64,000 nt of DNA, taken from positions 372,001 to 436,000 of the forward strand of contig NZ_NNBP01000002.1 in the NCBI RefSeq assembly GCF_002803155.1, in the 5' to 3' direction. Under the pieces are notes generated by a model that ran no database searches, was not told the DNA's origin, and saw nothing but the letters and a program-made list of their open reading frames with translations. Of this stretch, positions 8,268 through 16,592 are shown in pieces. Within the stretch, counting starts at the first letter, position 1. The number at the start of each line of letters is the position of its first letter. This DNA is from Streptomyces sp. CB02959 (GTDB lineage Bacteria; Actinomycetota; Actinomycetes; Streptomycetales; Streptomycetaceae). A program made the translations under genes and the position numbers.

Positions 8268-9158
8268 ATGACGATGACAGTGATGTGCGACGGGCGGCAG
8301 ACGCTCTCGACGACGCAAGCCGCGCAGGAACTGGAGCTGCGGACCGGCGAGTGCGAACTCGCCACCCAGCTCGGAGAAGTACGGACGGTCCCGGCCGGGA
8401 CCGCCGACCGGCCGGGCAGCGCCGGACGGCCCGCCCGGCGCCGGGTGCCGGCCGAGGAGATCGCCCGGCTCCAGGCCGAGCCGGGCTTCCCCGAGGGGCT
8501 CCGCGCCCGGCTCCGCACGGTCACCACCAATGAGGCGGCCGCCCTGATGGGCATCGGCCCCGGCCGGGCCCTGCGGCTCACCCGGGCCGGCTGCGTGAGT
8601 CCCGTCCGCTTCTACGTGAACCGCTTCGGCGCGGTGGTCTGGCTCTATCTCGCCTCGGAGATCACCGAGTTCGCCGACCGCGAGCCGGAGCTGCTGCAGG
8701 GCGACACCCCCGCCGCGATGCGGGTGATGCTCACCAGCGGGCAGGACTGGCGGGGCCGGCAGTGGCGCAGCCGCCGGGTCGCCCAGCTGATGGGCCGGAC
8801 CGACGATCCGTGGGAGTCGGCCGCCGTGATCGCCGCCGTCCTCCCGCCGGAAGAACTGGCCTCGGTCGCCGACGACCCGCTGGAGCGCGCCCTGCTGCGC
8901 CGCCTCCGGCCCACCCTCGCCTCCGCGATCACGGCGACGTCCGCGGCCCGGGAGTCCTTCGAACGGACCCTGACGTCCGAGGAGTTCGACGAGGTCCTCT
9001 GGTACCGGGTCAATCTCTCCCGCGCCCTGGAATCCGCCCGCCGTGAGGACCCCGGCCGGGTCCGCCGGCCGACCGCCGCCCGAACCAGCCGACCCGCGAG
9101 CCCGCAGAACAGTCTCTCCTGGACGCAGCGGCCCAGAAGTCTCTCCGCGCATGCGTAG
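8268..9158 (+). CDS. Streptomyces conserved protein (DUF6397-like), 296 aa
   Basis: A soluble protein with two helix-turn-helix-like stretches: LSTTQAAQELELRTGECELATQLGEV near the N-terminus and VTTNEAAALMGIGPGRALRLTRAGCVSPVRFYVN in the middle. The second resembles a DNA-binding excisionase-like or wHTH region. I recall this arrangement as a Streptomyces-only uncharacterised family (DUF6397), with moderate certainty. The C-terminus is Arg/Ser-rich and looks disordered. CAGGGGGAAG precedes the chosen ATG at 8268. Regulatory function is plausible but unproven. Confidence 0.65.
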   Translation: MTMTVMCDGRQTLSTTQAAQELELRTGECELATQLGEVRTVPAGTADRPGSAGRPARRRVPAEEIARLQAEPGFPEGLRARLRTVTTNEAAALMGIGPGRALRLTRAGCVSPVRFYVNRFGAVVWLYLASEITEFADREPELLQGDTPAAMRVMLTSGQDWRGRQWRSRRVAQLMGRTDDPWESAAVIAAVLPPEELASVADDPLERALLRRLRPTLASAITATSAARESFERTLTSEEFDEVLWYRVNLSRALESARREDPGRVRRPTAARTSRPASPQNSLSWTQRPRSLSAHA

Positions 9159-9227
9159 CCCCGGCCGCAGGCGGCGGGCTGCGGCGGTCGGGGGCGAGGT
9201 CGGCGCGACGGCCGGTGCCGCCCGCGG

Positions 9228-9473
9228 TCACCGCCGAGGGTCCGAGGCGTCCCCGCGATCCGCCAGTACGGCCCGCGCGATCGTCGACAGGGTCAGGGCC
9301 CGGTCCTCGCCGACGACGAGCCAGCCCTTGTCCAGCAGGGATTGCAGCAGCGGGCGGACCTCGTCGCCCAGTGCCTCCGCCACATCGTCGTCCGCAGGAG
9401 GTGCGCCGGCCCGGAGGCAGGCGGCGACATGGCGGACGACGGCCTCCTCCGCCGGGGTGAGGGTGAAGTCCAT
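9228..9473 (-). CDS. Small acidic protein with winged-helix look, 81 aa
   Basis: An 81-residue protein starting MDFTLTPAEEAVVRHVAACL and continuing with LLQSLLDKGWLVVGEDRALTLSTIARAVL. The alternation of helices followed by a GWLV-turn-ALTLS strand pattern resembles a miniature winged helix, but no family is recognised. Longer in-frame starts upstream would add a basic, low-complexity leader that looks non-coding, so I chose the ATG at 9473. It is convergent with the DUF6397-like gene. Confidence 0.5.
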   Translation of the reverse strand: MDFTLTPAEEAVVRHVAACLRAGAPPADDDVAEALGDEVRPLLQSLLDKGWLVVGEDRALTLSTIARAVLADRGDASDPRR

Positions 9474-9712
9474 ACGACGAGCGTAGGCGGTGCGGCGACC
9501 GCCGCCCATGCACCCATCAGCTGCCGAGCGCGCGGAACAGCCCTTTTGGGGATCGGCCTTCCAGGCCCGCAGCACACTCTTGAATCTTCGATGGGCTGGA
9601 GGGGGCCAGGGGCCAGTACCCGGTTGCAGATCGTGATCTTGCTGGGCGGGTGCCAGGTCCTGGGGCGAACCGATCCCCGCCCCGATCGGTCCGGTCCGAT
9701 GCGCTTGCCGTC

Positions 9713-10033
9713 TCAGCCGGACTGGTCAGTGGAGGGGCTGATGGCGCTGTCCGTGCCGTAGAAGCGGCCCTGGTCGCAGAGGGCGTCGATCTCGGCGTTG
9801 TCTGCCTCGCTCAGTTGCGCGTCCAGCGAGAGGCTGATGACGCGTCGGGCGTGGGCCAATCGCCGAGCGACATCCCAGTCGGTGATGAACTTGCCGACGG
9901 TGTAATCGTCGGCGGTTCCGGACGCCTGGCGGGATCCGAGTCGGTCGAGGGAGACGACGAACTCGTTCAGGTCCTGCAGTACTGCGACGACGTCGCTGAG
10001 GGGCATGCGGATCTCTCGGGAGGACATGTCCAT
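9713..10033 (-). CDS. Small conserved hypothetical protein, 106 aa
   Basis: A helical protein with the segments MPLSDVVAVLQDLNEFVVSLDRL and TDWDVARRLAHARRVISLSLDAQLSEADNAEIDALC. There is no domain I can name. Starts at 10033 (ATG), 10027 (ATG) or 10045 (TTG) are possible; GGAG ends at 10046, best suiting 10033. The base composition is somewhat less GC-skewed than its neighbours. It is co-directional with tesB, 129 nt downstream of that gene's stop. Confidence 0.5.
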   Translation of the reverse strand: MDMSSREIRMPLSDVVAVLQDLNEFVVSLDRLGSRQASGTADDYTVGKFITDWDVARRLAHARRVISLSLDAQLSEADNAEIDALCDQGRFYGTDSAISPSTDQSG

Positions 10034-10099
10034 CAGCAGATTCAACTCCGGAGTTCGTGCTCGGGCCCAGATCCTGATCTTGGGCGCAGCGCGGCTTCA

Positions 10100-10131
10100 G
10101 CTCCTGAGGTCCTGGGGTCCTGTGGTCCTGG
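10100..10131. repeat. Four tandem 8-bp repeats
   Basis: Four consecutive octamers of the form GSTCCTGN (GCTCCTGA, GGTCCTGG, GGTCCTGT, GGTCCTGG) lie in the gap between the small hypothetical gene and tesB. No function is apparent. Slipped-strand expansion is the simplest explanation. Confidence 0.7.
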
Positions 10132-10162
10132 GGCCCCGGGAGCGTCGCACCGCGTCGGGGGG

Positions 10163-11083
10163 CTACCGAGTGGTCGTCCCCGGAGTCTTCTCTTCGCTGG
10201 ACCCGTCCATGTGATGCGGACCGTAGGGACGCAGGAGCCCCTCCTGCACGACGGATACCAGCAGGCGCCCGGCGCGGTCGTAGATGCGGCCGCGGGCCAG
10301 GCCCCGGCCGCCGGTGGCGATCGGGGACTCCTGGTCGTAGAGGAACCACTCGTCCGCCCGGAAGGGGCGGTGGAACCACATCGCATGATCGAGGGAGGCC
10401 ATGTCGAAGCCACGCGGGCCCCACAGGGGCTCTATCGGGATGCGGACCGCGTCCAGCAGCGTCATATCGCTGGCGTAGGTCAACGCGCAGGTGTGCACCA
10501 GCGGGTCGTCGCCGAGCGGTCCGACGGCGCGCATCCAGACCGCGCTGCGCGGTTCCGCGCCCTCGATCTCGTCCGGCGACCAGCGCAGCCGGTCGACGTA
10601 TCGGATGTCGAACGGCTGCCGGCGGGCCATCCGCTCCAGCGCCTCGGGCAGGCCGCCCAGGTGCGCGCGGACCTCTTCCGCGACGTTCGGCAGCTCTTCC
10701 GGGTCGGGAACGGCCCGGCGCATCGGCAGTTGGTGTTCGAAGCCGGGTTCCGGCTTGTGGAAGGAGGCGGTCAGATTGAAGATCGTGCGTCCCTGCTGGA
10801 CGGCGACGACGCGACGGGTGGTGAAGGACCGCCCGTCGCGGACCCGCTCGACCTGGTACACGATCGGTACCCCCGGCCGGCCCGGCCGGAGGAAGTACGC
10901 ATGCAGCGAGTGGACCGGGCGGTCCCCTTCCGTGGTCCGCCCGGCGGCGACCAGCGCCTGTCCGGCGACCTGCCCGCCGAAGACCCGCTGGAGGCTCTCG
11001 TGCGGGCTGCGGCCGCGGAAGATGTTCACCTCGATCTGCTCCAGGTCCAGCAGATCGACCAGCTTCTCGGCCGGATTCGTCAT
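10163..11083 (-). CDS. tesB: Acyl-CoA thioesterase II (TesB), 306 aa
   Basis: A double hot-dog acyl-CoA thioesterase hydrolysing acyl-CoA to free acid and CoA. Motifs are VFGGQVAGQALVAAGRT near residue 40, the N-terminal hot-dog HSLHAYFLRPG, and in the second half ASLDHAMWFHRPFRADEWFLYDQESP with the D/H pair and active-site region of TesB. The length (306 aa) is slightly above the usual 286-290. The start at 11083 has GGAGG upstream; further in-frame codons read into the neighbouring gene and are Arg/Pro-rich. It lies 52 nt downstream of the helicase gene on the same strand and is probably co-transcribed. Confidence 0.9.
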   Translation of the reverse strand: MTNPAEKLVDLLDLEQIEVNIFRGRSPHESLQRVFGGQVAGQALVAAGRTTEGDRPVHSLHAYFLRPGRPGVPIVYQVERVRDGRSFTTRRVVAVQQGRTIFNLTASFHKPEPGFEHQLPMRRAVPDPEELPNVAEEVRAHLGGLPEALERMARRQPFDIRYVDRLRWSPDEIEGAEPRSAVWMRAVGPLGDDPLVHTCALTYASDMTLLDAVRIPIEPLWGPRGFDMASLDHAMWFHRPFRADEWFLYDQESPIATGGRGLARGRIYDRAGRLLVSVVQEGLLRPYGPHHMDGSSEEKTPGTTTR

Positions 11084-11135
11084 GACCGGTGGTCCTCCGT
11101 CGTCTCCTTCGGCGGCCTCGGTCGAAGCCGTCGCC

Positions 11136-13649
11136 TCACAACTGCCCCACAGCGGTGACCCGGACCACCGCGCGCCCCTCCTCGTCGGAGGCGGCCAGGT
11201 CGACCTCGGCCGAGACACCCCAGTCGTGGTCGCCGTTCGGGTCGGCGAAAGTCTGCCGCACCTTCCACAGCCCGTGCGCGGCGTCCTCCTCGATCTGGAG
11301 GAGCTTCGGGCCGCGGGCGTCCGGGCCGGTGCCCAGCTCGTCGTACTCGTCCCAGTAGGCGTCCATCGCCTCGCCCCAGGCGTCGGCGTCCCAGCCGGAC
11401 TCGGCGTCCATCTCGCCGAGCTCCTCGACCTTGTCCAGCGCCGCCAGCTCCACCCGCCGGAACATCGCGTTGCGGACCAGCACCCGGAAGGCCCGTGCGT
11501 TGGCGGTGACCGGCCGCACCTGGTCGGCGCGCTCGGCCGCCTCGTCCGCCGTCTCCTCCTCCGGGTTGGCCAGCTGTTCCCACTCGTCCAGCAGGCTGGA
11601 GTCGACCTGCCGGACCATCTCGCCGAGCCAGGCGATGATGTCCTGGAAGTCCTCCGACTTCAGGTCGTCCGGCACGGTGTGGTCCAGCGCCTTGAAGGCG
11701 CTCGCCAGGTAGCGCAGCACGATGCCCTCGGTGCGCGCCAGCTCGTAGAAGGAGGTGAACTCCGTGAAGGTCATGGCGCGTTCGTACATGTCGCGGATGA
11801 CCGACTTCGGCGACAGCGGGTGGTCGCCGACCCACGGGTGGCTCTTGCGGTAGAGGCCGTAGGCGTGCGACAGCAGCTCGTCCAGCGGCTTGGGGTACTC
11901 GACGTCCATGAGGCGCTCCATGCGCTCCTCGTACTCGACGCCGTCGGCCTTCATCTGCGCGACCGCCTCGCCGCGCGCCTTGTTCTGCTGGGCGGCCAGG
12001 ATCTGCCGGGGGTCGTCCAGCGTCGACTCCACCACCGACACCATGTCCAGGGCGTACGACGGCGACTCGGGGTCGAGCAGGTCGAACGCGGCCAGCGCGA
12101 ACGTGGACAGCGGCTGGTTGAGCGCGAAGTCCTGCTGGAGGTCGACGGTGAGCCGGACGATCCGGCCCTCCGCGTCCGGCACCGGGAGCCGCTCCACGAT
12201 CCCGCCGTCCACGAGGGAGCGGTAGATCGCGATCGCGCGGCGGATGTGCCGCAGCTGGTTCTTGCGCGGCTCGTGGTTGTCCTCCAGCAGCCGGCGCATC
12301 GCCTCGAAGGCGTTGCCGGGCCGGGCGATCACCGACAGCAGCATCGCGTGGGTCACCCGGAAACGGGAGGTCAGCGGCTCGGGATCGGAGGCGATGAGCT
12401 TCTCGAAGGTGTTCTCGCCCCAGTTGACGAAGCCCTCCGGCGCCTTCTTGCGGACCACCTTGCGGCGCTTCTTCGGGTCGTCGCCGGCCTTCGCCAGCGC
12501 CTTCTCGTTCTCCACGACGTGCTCGGGGGCCTGCGCGACGACGAAGCCGGCGGTGTCGAAGCCGGCCCGCCCGGCGCGGCCCGCGATCTGGTGGAACTCC
12601 CGCGCCCGCAGCGTCCGCACCCGCGTCCCGTCGTACTTCGTCAGGGCGGTGAACAGCACCGTGCGAATGGGGACGTTGACGCCCACGCCGAGGGTGTCGG
12701 TGCCGCAGATGACCTTCAGCAGACCCGCCTGGGCCAGCTTCTCCACGAGCCGCCGGTACTTCGGCAGCATGCCCGCGTGGTGCACCCCGATGCCGTGCCG
12801 GACGTACCGGGAGAGGTTCCGCCCGAACTTCGTGGTGAACCGGAAGTTCCCGATCAGCTTGGCGATCTCGTCCTTCTCGGCGCGGGTGCACATGTTGATG
12901 CTCATCAGCGCCTGCGCCCGCTCCACGGCGGCGGCCTGGGTGAAGTGCACGATGTAGACCGGCGACTGGCGGGTCTCCAGCAGCTCGGTCAGCGTCTCCG
13001 TCAGCGCCGTGGTGCGGTACTCGTACGACAGCGGCACCGGCCGGGTCGAGGAGCGGACCACCGAGGTGGGCCGACCGGTGCGCCGGGTCAGGTCCCCCTC
13101 GAAGCGCGACATGTCACCGAGCGTCGCCGACATCAGGACGAACTGAGCCTGCGGCAGCTCCAGCAGCGGGATCTGCCAGGCCCAGCCGCGGTCCGGCTCG
13201 GCGTAGAAGTGGAACTCGTCCATCACGACCTGGCCGATGTCGGCGTGCTTGCCGTCACGCAGCGCGATGGAGGCGAGCACCTCGGCGGTGCAGCAGATCA
13301 CCGGGGCGTCGGAGTTGACCGACGCGTCGCCGGTGAGCATGCCGACGTTCTCGGTGCCGAACAGCTTGCACAGGTCGAAGAACTTCTCCGAGACCAGCGC
13401 CTTGATGGGCGCGGTGTAGAAGGTGACCTGGTCGTTGGCGAGCGCGGTGAAGTGCGCGCCGGCCGCCACCAGGCTCTTCCCGGAGCCGGTGGGGGTGGAC
13501 AGGACGACGTTCGCCCCCGAGACCACTTCGATCAGCGCCTCCTCCTGGGCAGGGTAGAGCGCGATGCCCTGCTGTTCGGCCCAGCCCGAAAAGGCTTCGA
13601 AGAGGGCGTCGGGGTCGGCGTTGTTCGGCAGATGATCGATGAGGGTCAC
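11136..13649 (-). CDS. DEAD/DEAH-box helicase with DUF3516 C-terminus (Ski2-like), 837 aa
   Basis: A superfamily 2 helicase conserved across actinobacteria. Visible motifs are Walker A STPTGSGKSL at about residue 53, motif II VVMDEFHFY, SAT motif VLMSATLGD, motif V GTDTLGVGVNVPIRTV and motif VI HQIAGRAGRAGFD. The C-terminal half (RMERLMDVEYPKPLDELL to the end) matches the DUF3516 domain. Probably an RNA or DNA helicase. The GTG at 13649 (MTLIDHLPNNADPDALFEAFSGWAEQ) matches the usual N-terminus of homologues, although the SD is weak. The product is of normal length. Confidence 0.92.
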   Translation of the reverse strand: MTLIDHLPNNADPDALFEAFSGWAEQQGIALYPAQEEALIEVVSGANVVLSTPTGSGKSLVAAGAHFTALANDQVTFYTAPIKALVSEKFFDLCKLFGTENVGMLTGDASVNSDAPVICCTAEVLASIALRDGKHADIGQVVMDEFHFYAEPDRGWAWQIPLLELPQAQFVLMSATLGDMSRFEGDLTRRTGRPTSVVRSSTRPVPLSYEYRTTALTETLTELLETRQSPVYIVHFTQAAAVERAQALMSINMCTRAEKDEIAKLIGNFRFTTKFGRNLSRYVRHGIGVHHAGMLPKYRRLVEKLAQAGLLKVICGTDTLGVGVNVPIRTVLFTALTKYDGTRVRTLRAREFHQIAGRAGRAGFDTAGFVVAQAPEHVVENEKALAKAGDDPKKRRKVVRKKAPEGFVNWGENTFEKLIASDPEPLTSRFRVTHAMLLSVIARPGNAFEAMRRLLEDNHEPRKNQLRHIRRAIAIYRSLVDGGIVERLPVPDAEGRIVRLTVDLQQDFALNQPLSTFALAAFDLLDPESPSYALDMVSVVESTLDDPRQILAAQQNKARGEAVAQMKADGVEYEERMERLMDVEYPKPLDELLSHAYGLYRKSHPWVGDHPLSPKSVIRDMYERAMTFTEFTSFYELARTEGIVLRYLASAFKALDHTVPDDLKSEDFQDIIAWLGEMVRQVDSSLLDEWEQLANPEEETADEAAERADQVRPVTANARAFRVLVRNAMFRRVELAALDKVEELGEMDAESGWDADAWGEAMDAYWDEYDELGTGPDARGPKLLQIEEDAAHGLWKVRQTFADPNGDHDWGVSAEVDLAASDEEGRAVVRVTAVGQL

Positions 13650-13765
13650 GCCCCCATACTGCCTGCCTTCGGCCCGGATCCGGGAACCGGTGCTCCGGAT
13701 GGAGATCAACTGGAGACCAACGGGGGCCGGCGAGGTCCGGCCCGCACCCCTGCGCGGCGGCGTCG

Positions 13766-13799
13766 GCACACCCCGCGCACGACCGTGCGCGGGGTGTGC
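13766..13799. repeat. Perfect 15-bp hairpin in a divergent intergenic region
   Basis: Two perfectly complementary 15-nt arms (GCACACCCCGCGCAC and its complement) separated by the loop GACC lie in the 271-nt gap between the helicase and YdjM-like genes. Both genes point away from it, so it is not a normal 3' terminator. It could insulate the divergent promoters or act as an operator or 5'-UTR structure. Confidence 0.7.
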
Positions 13800-13920
13800 G
13801 CGGGCCCGTCCCGCCCCCGGGTGCCGGTCCGCCACCCGCTCCCCGTTCGGAGATCATCTGACGCTACGCTGAGTGGCCGATCGGGCGTCAGAAGCGCAGA
13901 ACAAGGGGTGGGGAACAACC

Positions 13921-14712
13921 ATGATGGGACCGGCGCACTCGCTGTCGGGAGCCGCGGCCTGGCTGGGGGTGGGGGCGGCGGCCTACGGCGCCGGCTCTCC
14001 AATGCCCTGGCCGGTGCTGGTCAGCGGCGCCCTGATCTGCGCCGGGGCGGCGCTCGCACCGGACCTCGACCACAAGGCGGCCACCATCTCGCGGGCCTTC
14101 GGTCCGCTGTCGCGGTGGCTGTGCGAGGTGGTCGACACCCTGTCGCACGCCGCCTACAAGGCGACCAAGATGCGCGGCGACTCGCACCGCTCGGGCGGGC
14201 ACCGGACGCTGACCCACACCTGGCTGTGGGCGGTGCTGGTCGGCGGCGGCATGTCGCTGCTGGCGATGGAGGGCGGGCGCTGGGCGGTGCTCGGCATCCT
14301 CTTCGTGCACATGGTGCTCGCCATCGAGGGGCTGCTGTGGCGGGCGGCGCGGGTCTCCAGCGACGTGCTGGTGTGGCTGCTCGGCGCCGCGACGGCCTGG
14401 ATTCTGGCCCAGATAATGGACCAGCCGGGCAACGGCGCGAGCTGGCTGTTCACCGAGCCGGGGCAGGAGTACCTCTGGCTCGGCCTGCCGATCATGCTGG
14501 GTGCGCTGGTGCACGACATCGGCGACGCCCTGACCGTCTCGGGCTGCCCGATCCTGTGGCCCATCCCGATCGGCCGGAAGCGCTGGTACGCGCTGGGCAC
14601 GCCCAAGCCGATGCGCTTCCGGGCCGGCAGCTGGGTGGAGCTGAAGGTGCTGATGCCGGCGTTCATGCTGCTGGGCGGCATCGGTGCGCTGGGGGCGCTG
14701 GGCTACATCTGA
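13921..14712 (+). CDS. YdjM-family membrane-bound metal-dependent hydrolase, 263 aa
   Basis: A multi-spanning membrane protein of the YdjM/PF04307 type. Its metal-site signatures are MMGPAHSLSGAAAW (HxxxG), ALAPDLDHKAATISRAFG (DxDH) and SGGHRTLTHTW (HR..TH). Later hydrophobic segments carry ALVHDIGDALTVSGCPILWP. Family members are poorly characterised, and E. coli YdjM is LexA-controlled. The ATG at 13921 has GGGGA upstream. An upstream in-frame start at 13873 is less likely. Confidence 0.88.
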   Translation: MMGPAHSLSGAAAWLGVGAAAYGAGSPMPWPVLVSGALICAGAALAPDLDHKAATISRAFGPLSRWLCEVVDTLSHAAYKATKMRGDSHRSGGHRTLTHTWLWAVLVGGGMSLLAMEGGRWAVLGILFVHMVLAIEGLLWRAARVSSDVLVWLLGAATAWILAQIMDQPGNGASWLFTEPGQEYLWLGLPIMLGALVHDIGDALTVSGCPILWPIPIGRKRWYALGTPKPMRFRAGSWVELKVLMPAFMLLGGIGALGALGYI

Positions 14713-14759
14713 TCCGTTCGACCGGACCGGGCGGTGCCCTGGTCCGGGCCCGCTCACGG

Positions 14760-14789
14760 GTGGCGCCCCGCGGATCCGCGGGGCGCCAC
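14760..14789. terminator. Perfect 30-bp palindrome, convergent terminator
   Basis: A perfect palindrome whose 15-nt arm is GTGGCGCCCCGCGGA sits between the YdjM-like gene and the ABC exporter gene, whose 3' ends face each other. It is best read as a bidirectional terminator. Confidence 0.65.
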
Positions 14790-14807
14790 GCGTGCGTCCG
14801 GGGCGGT

Positions 14808-16592
14808 TCAGTCGTGCCACGACCGCCACAGTGCCGCGTACGCACCGTCGGCGGTGACCAGTTCCCGGTGGCTGCCCAGTTCGCTGATCCGGCCGTCCTC
14901 GACGACCGCGATGACGTCGGCGTCGTGGGCGGTGTGCAGCCGGTGGGCGATGGCGACGACCGTCCGCCCGTCCAGGACCTTGCCCAGCGACCGCTCCAAG
15001 TGGCGTGCGGCGCGCGGGTCCAGGAGCGATGTCGCCTCGTCCAGCACCAAGGTGTGCGGGTCGGCCAGGACCAGGCGGGCCAGCGCGATCTGCTGGGCCT
15101 GGGCCGGTGTCAGGGTGGTGCCGCCGGAGCCGACCTCGGTGTCCAGACCATCGGGCAGGGCCCGGGCCCAGGCGTCCGCGTCCACCGCGCCCAGGGCCGC
15201 CCAGAGTGCGGTGTCGGCCGCGTCCGTGCGGGCCAGCAGCAGGTTGTCCCGCAGCGTCCCGACGAAGACGTGGTGCTCCTGATTGACCAGGGCGACGTGC
15301 TCCCGGACGCGTTCGGCGGGCATCGCGGAGAGCTCGGCACCGCCCAGCGACACCGAGCCGGCCCGCGGTCCGTAGATGCCGGCCAGCAGCCGGCCCAGGG
15401 TGGACTTCCCGGCGCCGGACGGGCCGACGAGCGCCACCCGGCTGCCCGGGCGGACGCTCAGCGAGACCTCGCGCAGGACGTCGACACCGGCGCGGTAGCC
15501 GAAGCTGACGTCCTCGGCCCGCACGTCCCGGCCGCCGGGGACCACCGACGCGTCGCCGGCCGCGGGCTCGATCTCGCGGACGCCGACGAGCCGGGCGATC
15601 GACACCTGGGCCACCTGGAGCTCGTCGTACCACCGCAGGACCAGGTTGACCGGTTCGGTGAGCATCTGGGCCAGCAGCGCGCCGGTCGTCAGCTGACCCG
15701 GGGTGAGCCAGCCGTGCAGCACGAACACCCCGCCGAGCATCACGACCGCGCCGAGGACCAGCACATGGGTGACGTTGATGACCGGGAAGAGGACCGAGCG
15801 CAGGAAGAGGGTGTAGCGCTCCCACTGGGTCCATTCGCGGATCCGGCGCTCGGACAGGGCAGTCCGGCGGACGCCCAGGCGGTGCGCCTCGATGGTGCGG
15901 CCGGCGTCCACGGACTCGGTGAGGACGGCGGAGACCGCGGCGTAGCCGGCGGCCTCGGAGCGGTAGGCGGCGGGCGCGCGCTTGAAGTACCAGCGGCAGC
16001 CGACGAACAGTACCGGCAGCGCGACGAGCACGGACAGCGCGAGCGGCGGCGCGGTGACGGCGAGCCCGCCGATCAGCAGGCCGGCCCAGACGACGCCGAT
16101 CGACAGCTGCGGTACGGCCTCCCGCATCGCCTCGGCGAGCCGGTCGATGTCGGTGGTGATCCGGGACAGCAGATCACCGGTGCCGGCCCGCTCCAGGATG
16201 CCCGGCGGCAGTGCCACCGACCGGACCAGGAAGTCCTCCCGCAGGTCCGCCAGCATCCGTTCGCCGAGCATCGCCCCGCGCAGCCGCATCATGCGGACGA
16301 AGACCGTCTGGACGACCAGGGCGAGGGCGAACAGGCCGATGGTGCGGCCCAGTTGGAGCTGCCCGCCGCGGCCCGCTGAGAGGTCCTCGACCAGGCCGCC
16401 GAGGAGGTAGGGCCCGGCCATCGAGGCGATGACCGCGACGGCGTCGACGAGGACCAGGACGGTGAAGTCCCGGCGGTTGCGGCGGATCAGCTCGGCCACG
16501 TAGGCGCGCACCGTCGCCGGCGAGCCGACCGGCAGGGTGTCTGCGGTCCGGGGCGTGTGGGGATCGTGCTCCGGCGGGGCCAGGCCGATCAT
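14808..16592 (-). CDS. ABC exporter half-transporter with active Walker A and degenerate signature, 594 aa
   Basis: A type IV ABC half-exporter: six membrane segments over about residues 40-330 followed by an ATPase domain. The ATPase has an intact Walker A (GPSGAGKST), Walker B with catalytic Glu (TLVLDEATS) and H-loop (IAHRL). The C-loop is TTLTPAQAQQ in place of LSGGQ. The upstream partner has the opposite set of defects, so the two must form a heterodimer. Its ATG overlaps the partner's stop (ATGA). The substrate is unknown; such pairs export lipids, peptides or drugs. Confidence 0.9.
   Translation of the reverse strand: MIGLAPPEHDPHTPRTADTLPVGSPATVRAYVAELIRRNRRDFTVLVLVDAVAVIASMAGPYLLGGLVEDLSAGRGGQLQLGRTIGLFALALVVQTVFVRMMRLRGAMLGERMLADLREDFLVRSVALPPGILERAGTGDLLSRITTDIDRLAEAMREAVPQLSIGVVWAGLLIGGLAVTAPPLALSVLVALPVLFVGCRWYFKRAPAAYRSEAAGYAAVSAVLTESVDAGRTIEAHRLGVRRTALSERRIREWTQWERYTLFLRSVLFPVINVTHVLVLGAVVMLGGVFVLHGWLTPGQLTTGALLAQMLTEPVNLVLRWYDELQVAQVSIARLVGVREIEPAAGDASVVPGGRDVRAEDVSFGYRAGVDVLREVSLSVRPGSRVALVGPSGAGKSTLGRLLAGIYGPRAGSVSLGGAELSAMPAERVREHVALVNQEHHVFVGTLRDNLLLARTDAADTALWAALGAVDADAWARALPDGLDTEVGSGGTTLTPAQAQQIALARLVLADPHTLVLDEATSLLDPRAARHLERSLGKVLDGRTVVAIAHRLHTAHDADVIAVVEDGRISELGSHRELVTADGAYAALWRSWHD

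Noticed and set aside
10491..16379. A very long forward open frame (1962 codons)
   Set aside because: It runs antisense through the clear helicase, YdjM-like and ABC exporter genes. High GC removes stop codons, and the product shows no coherent domain.
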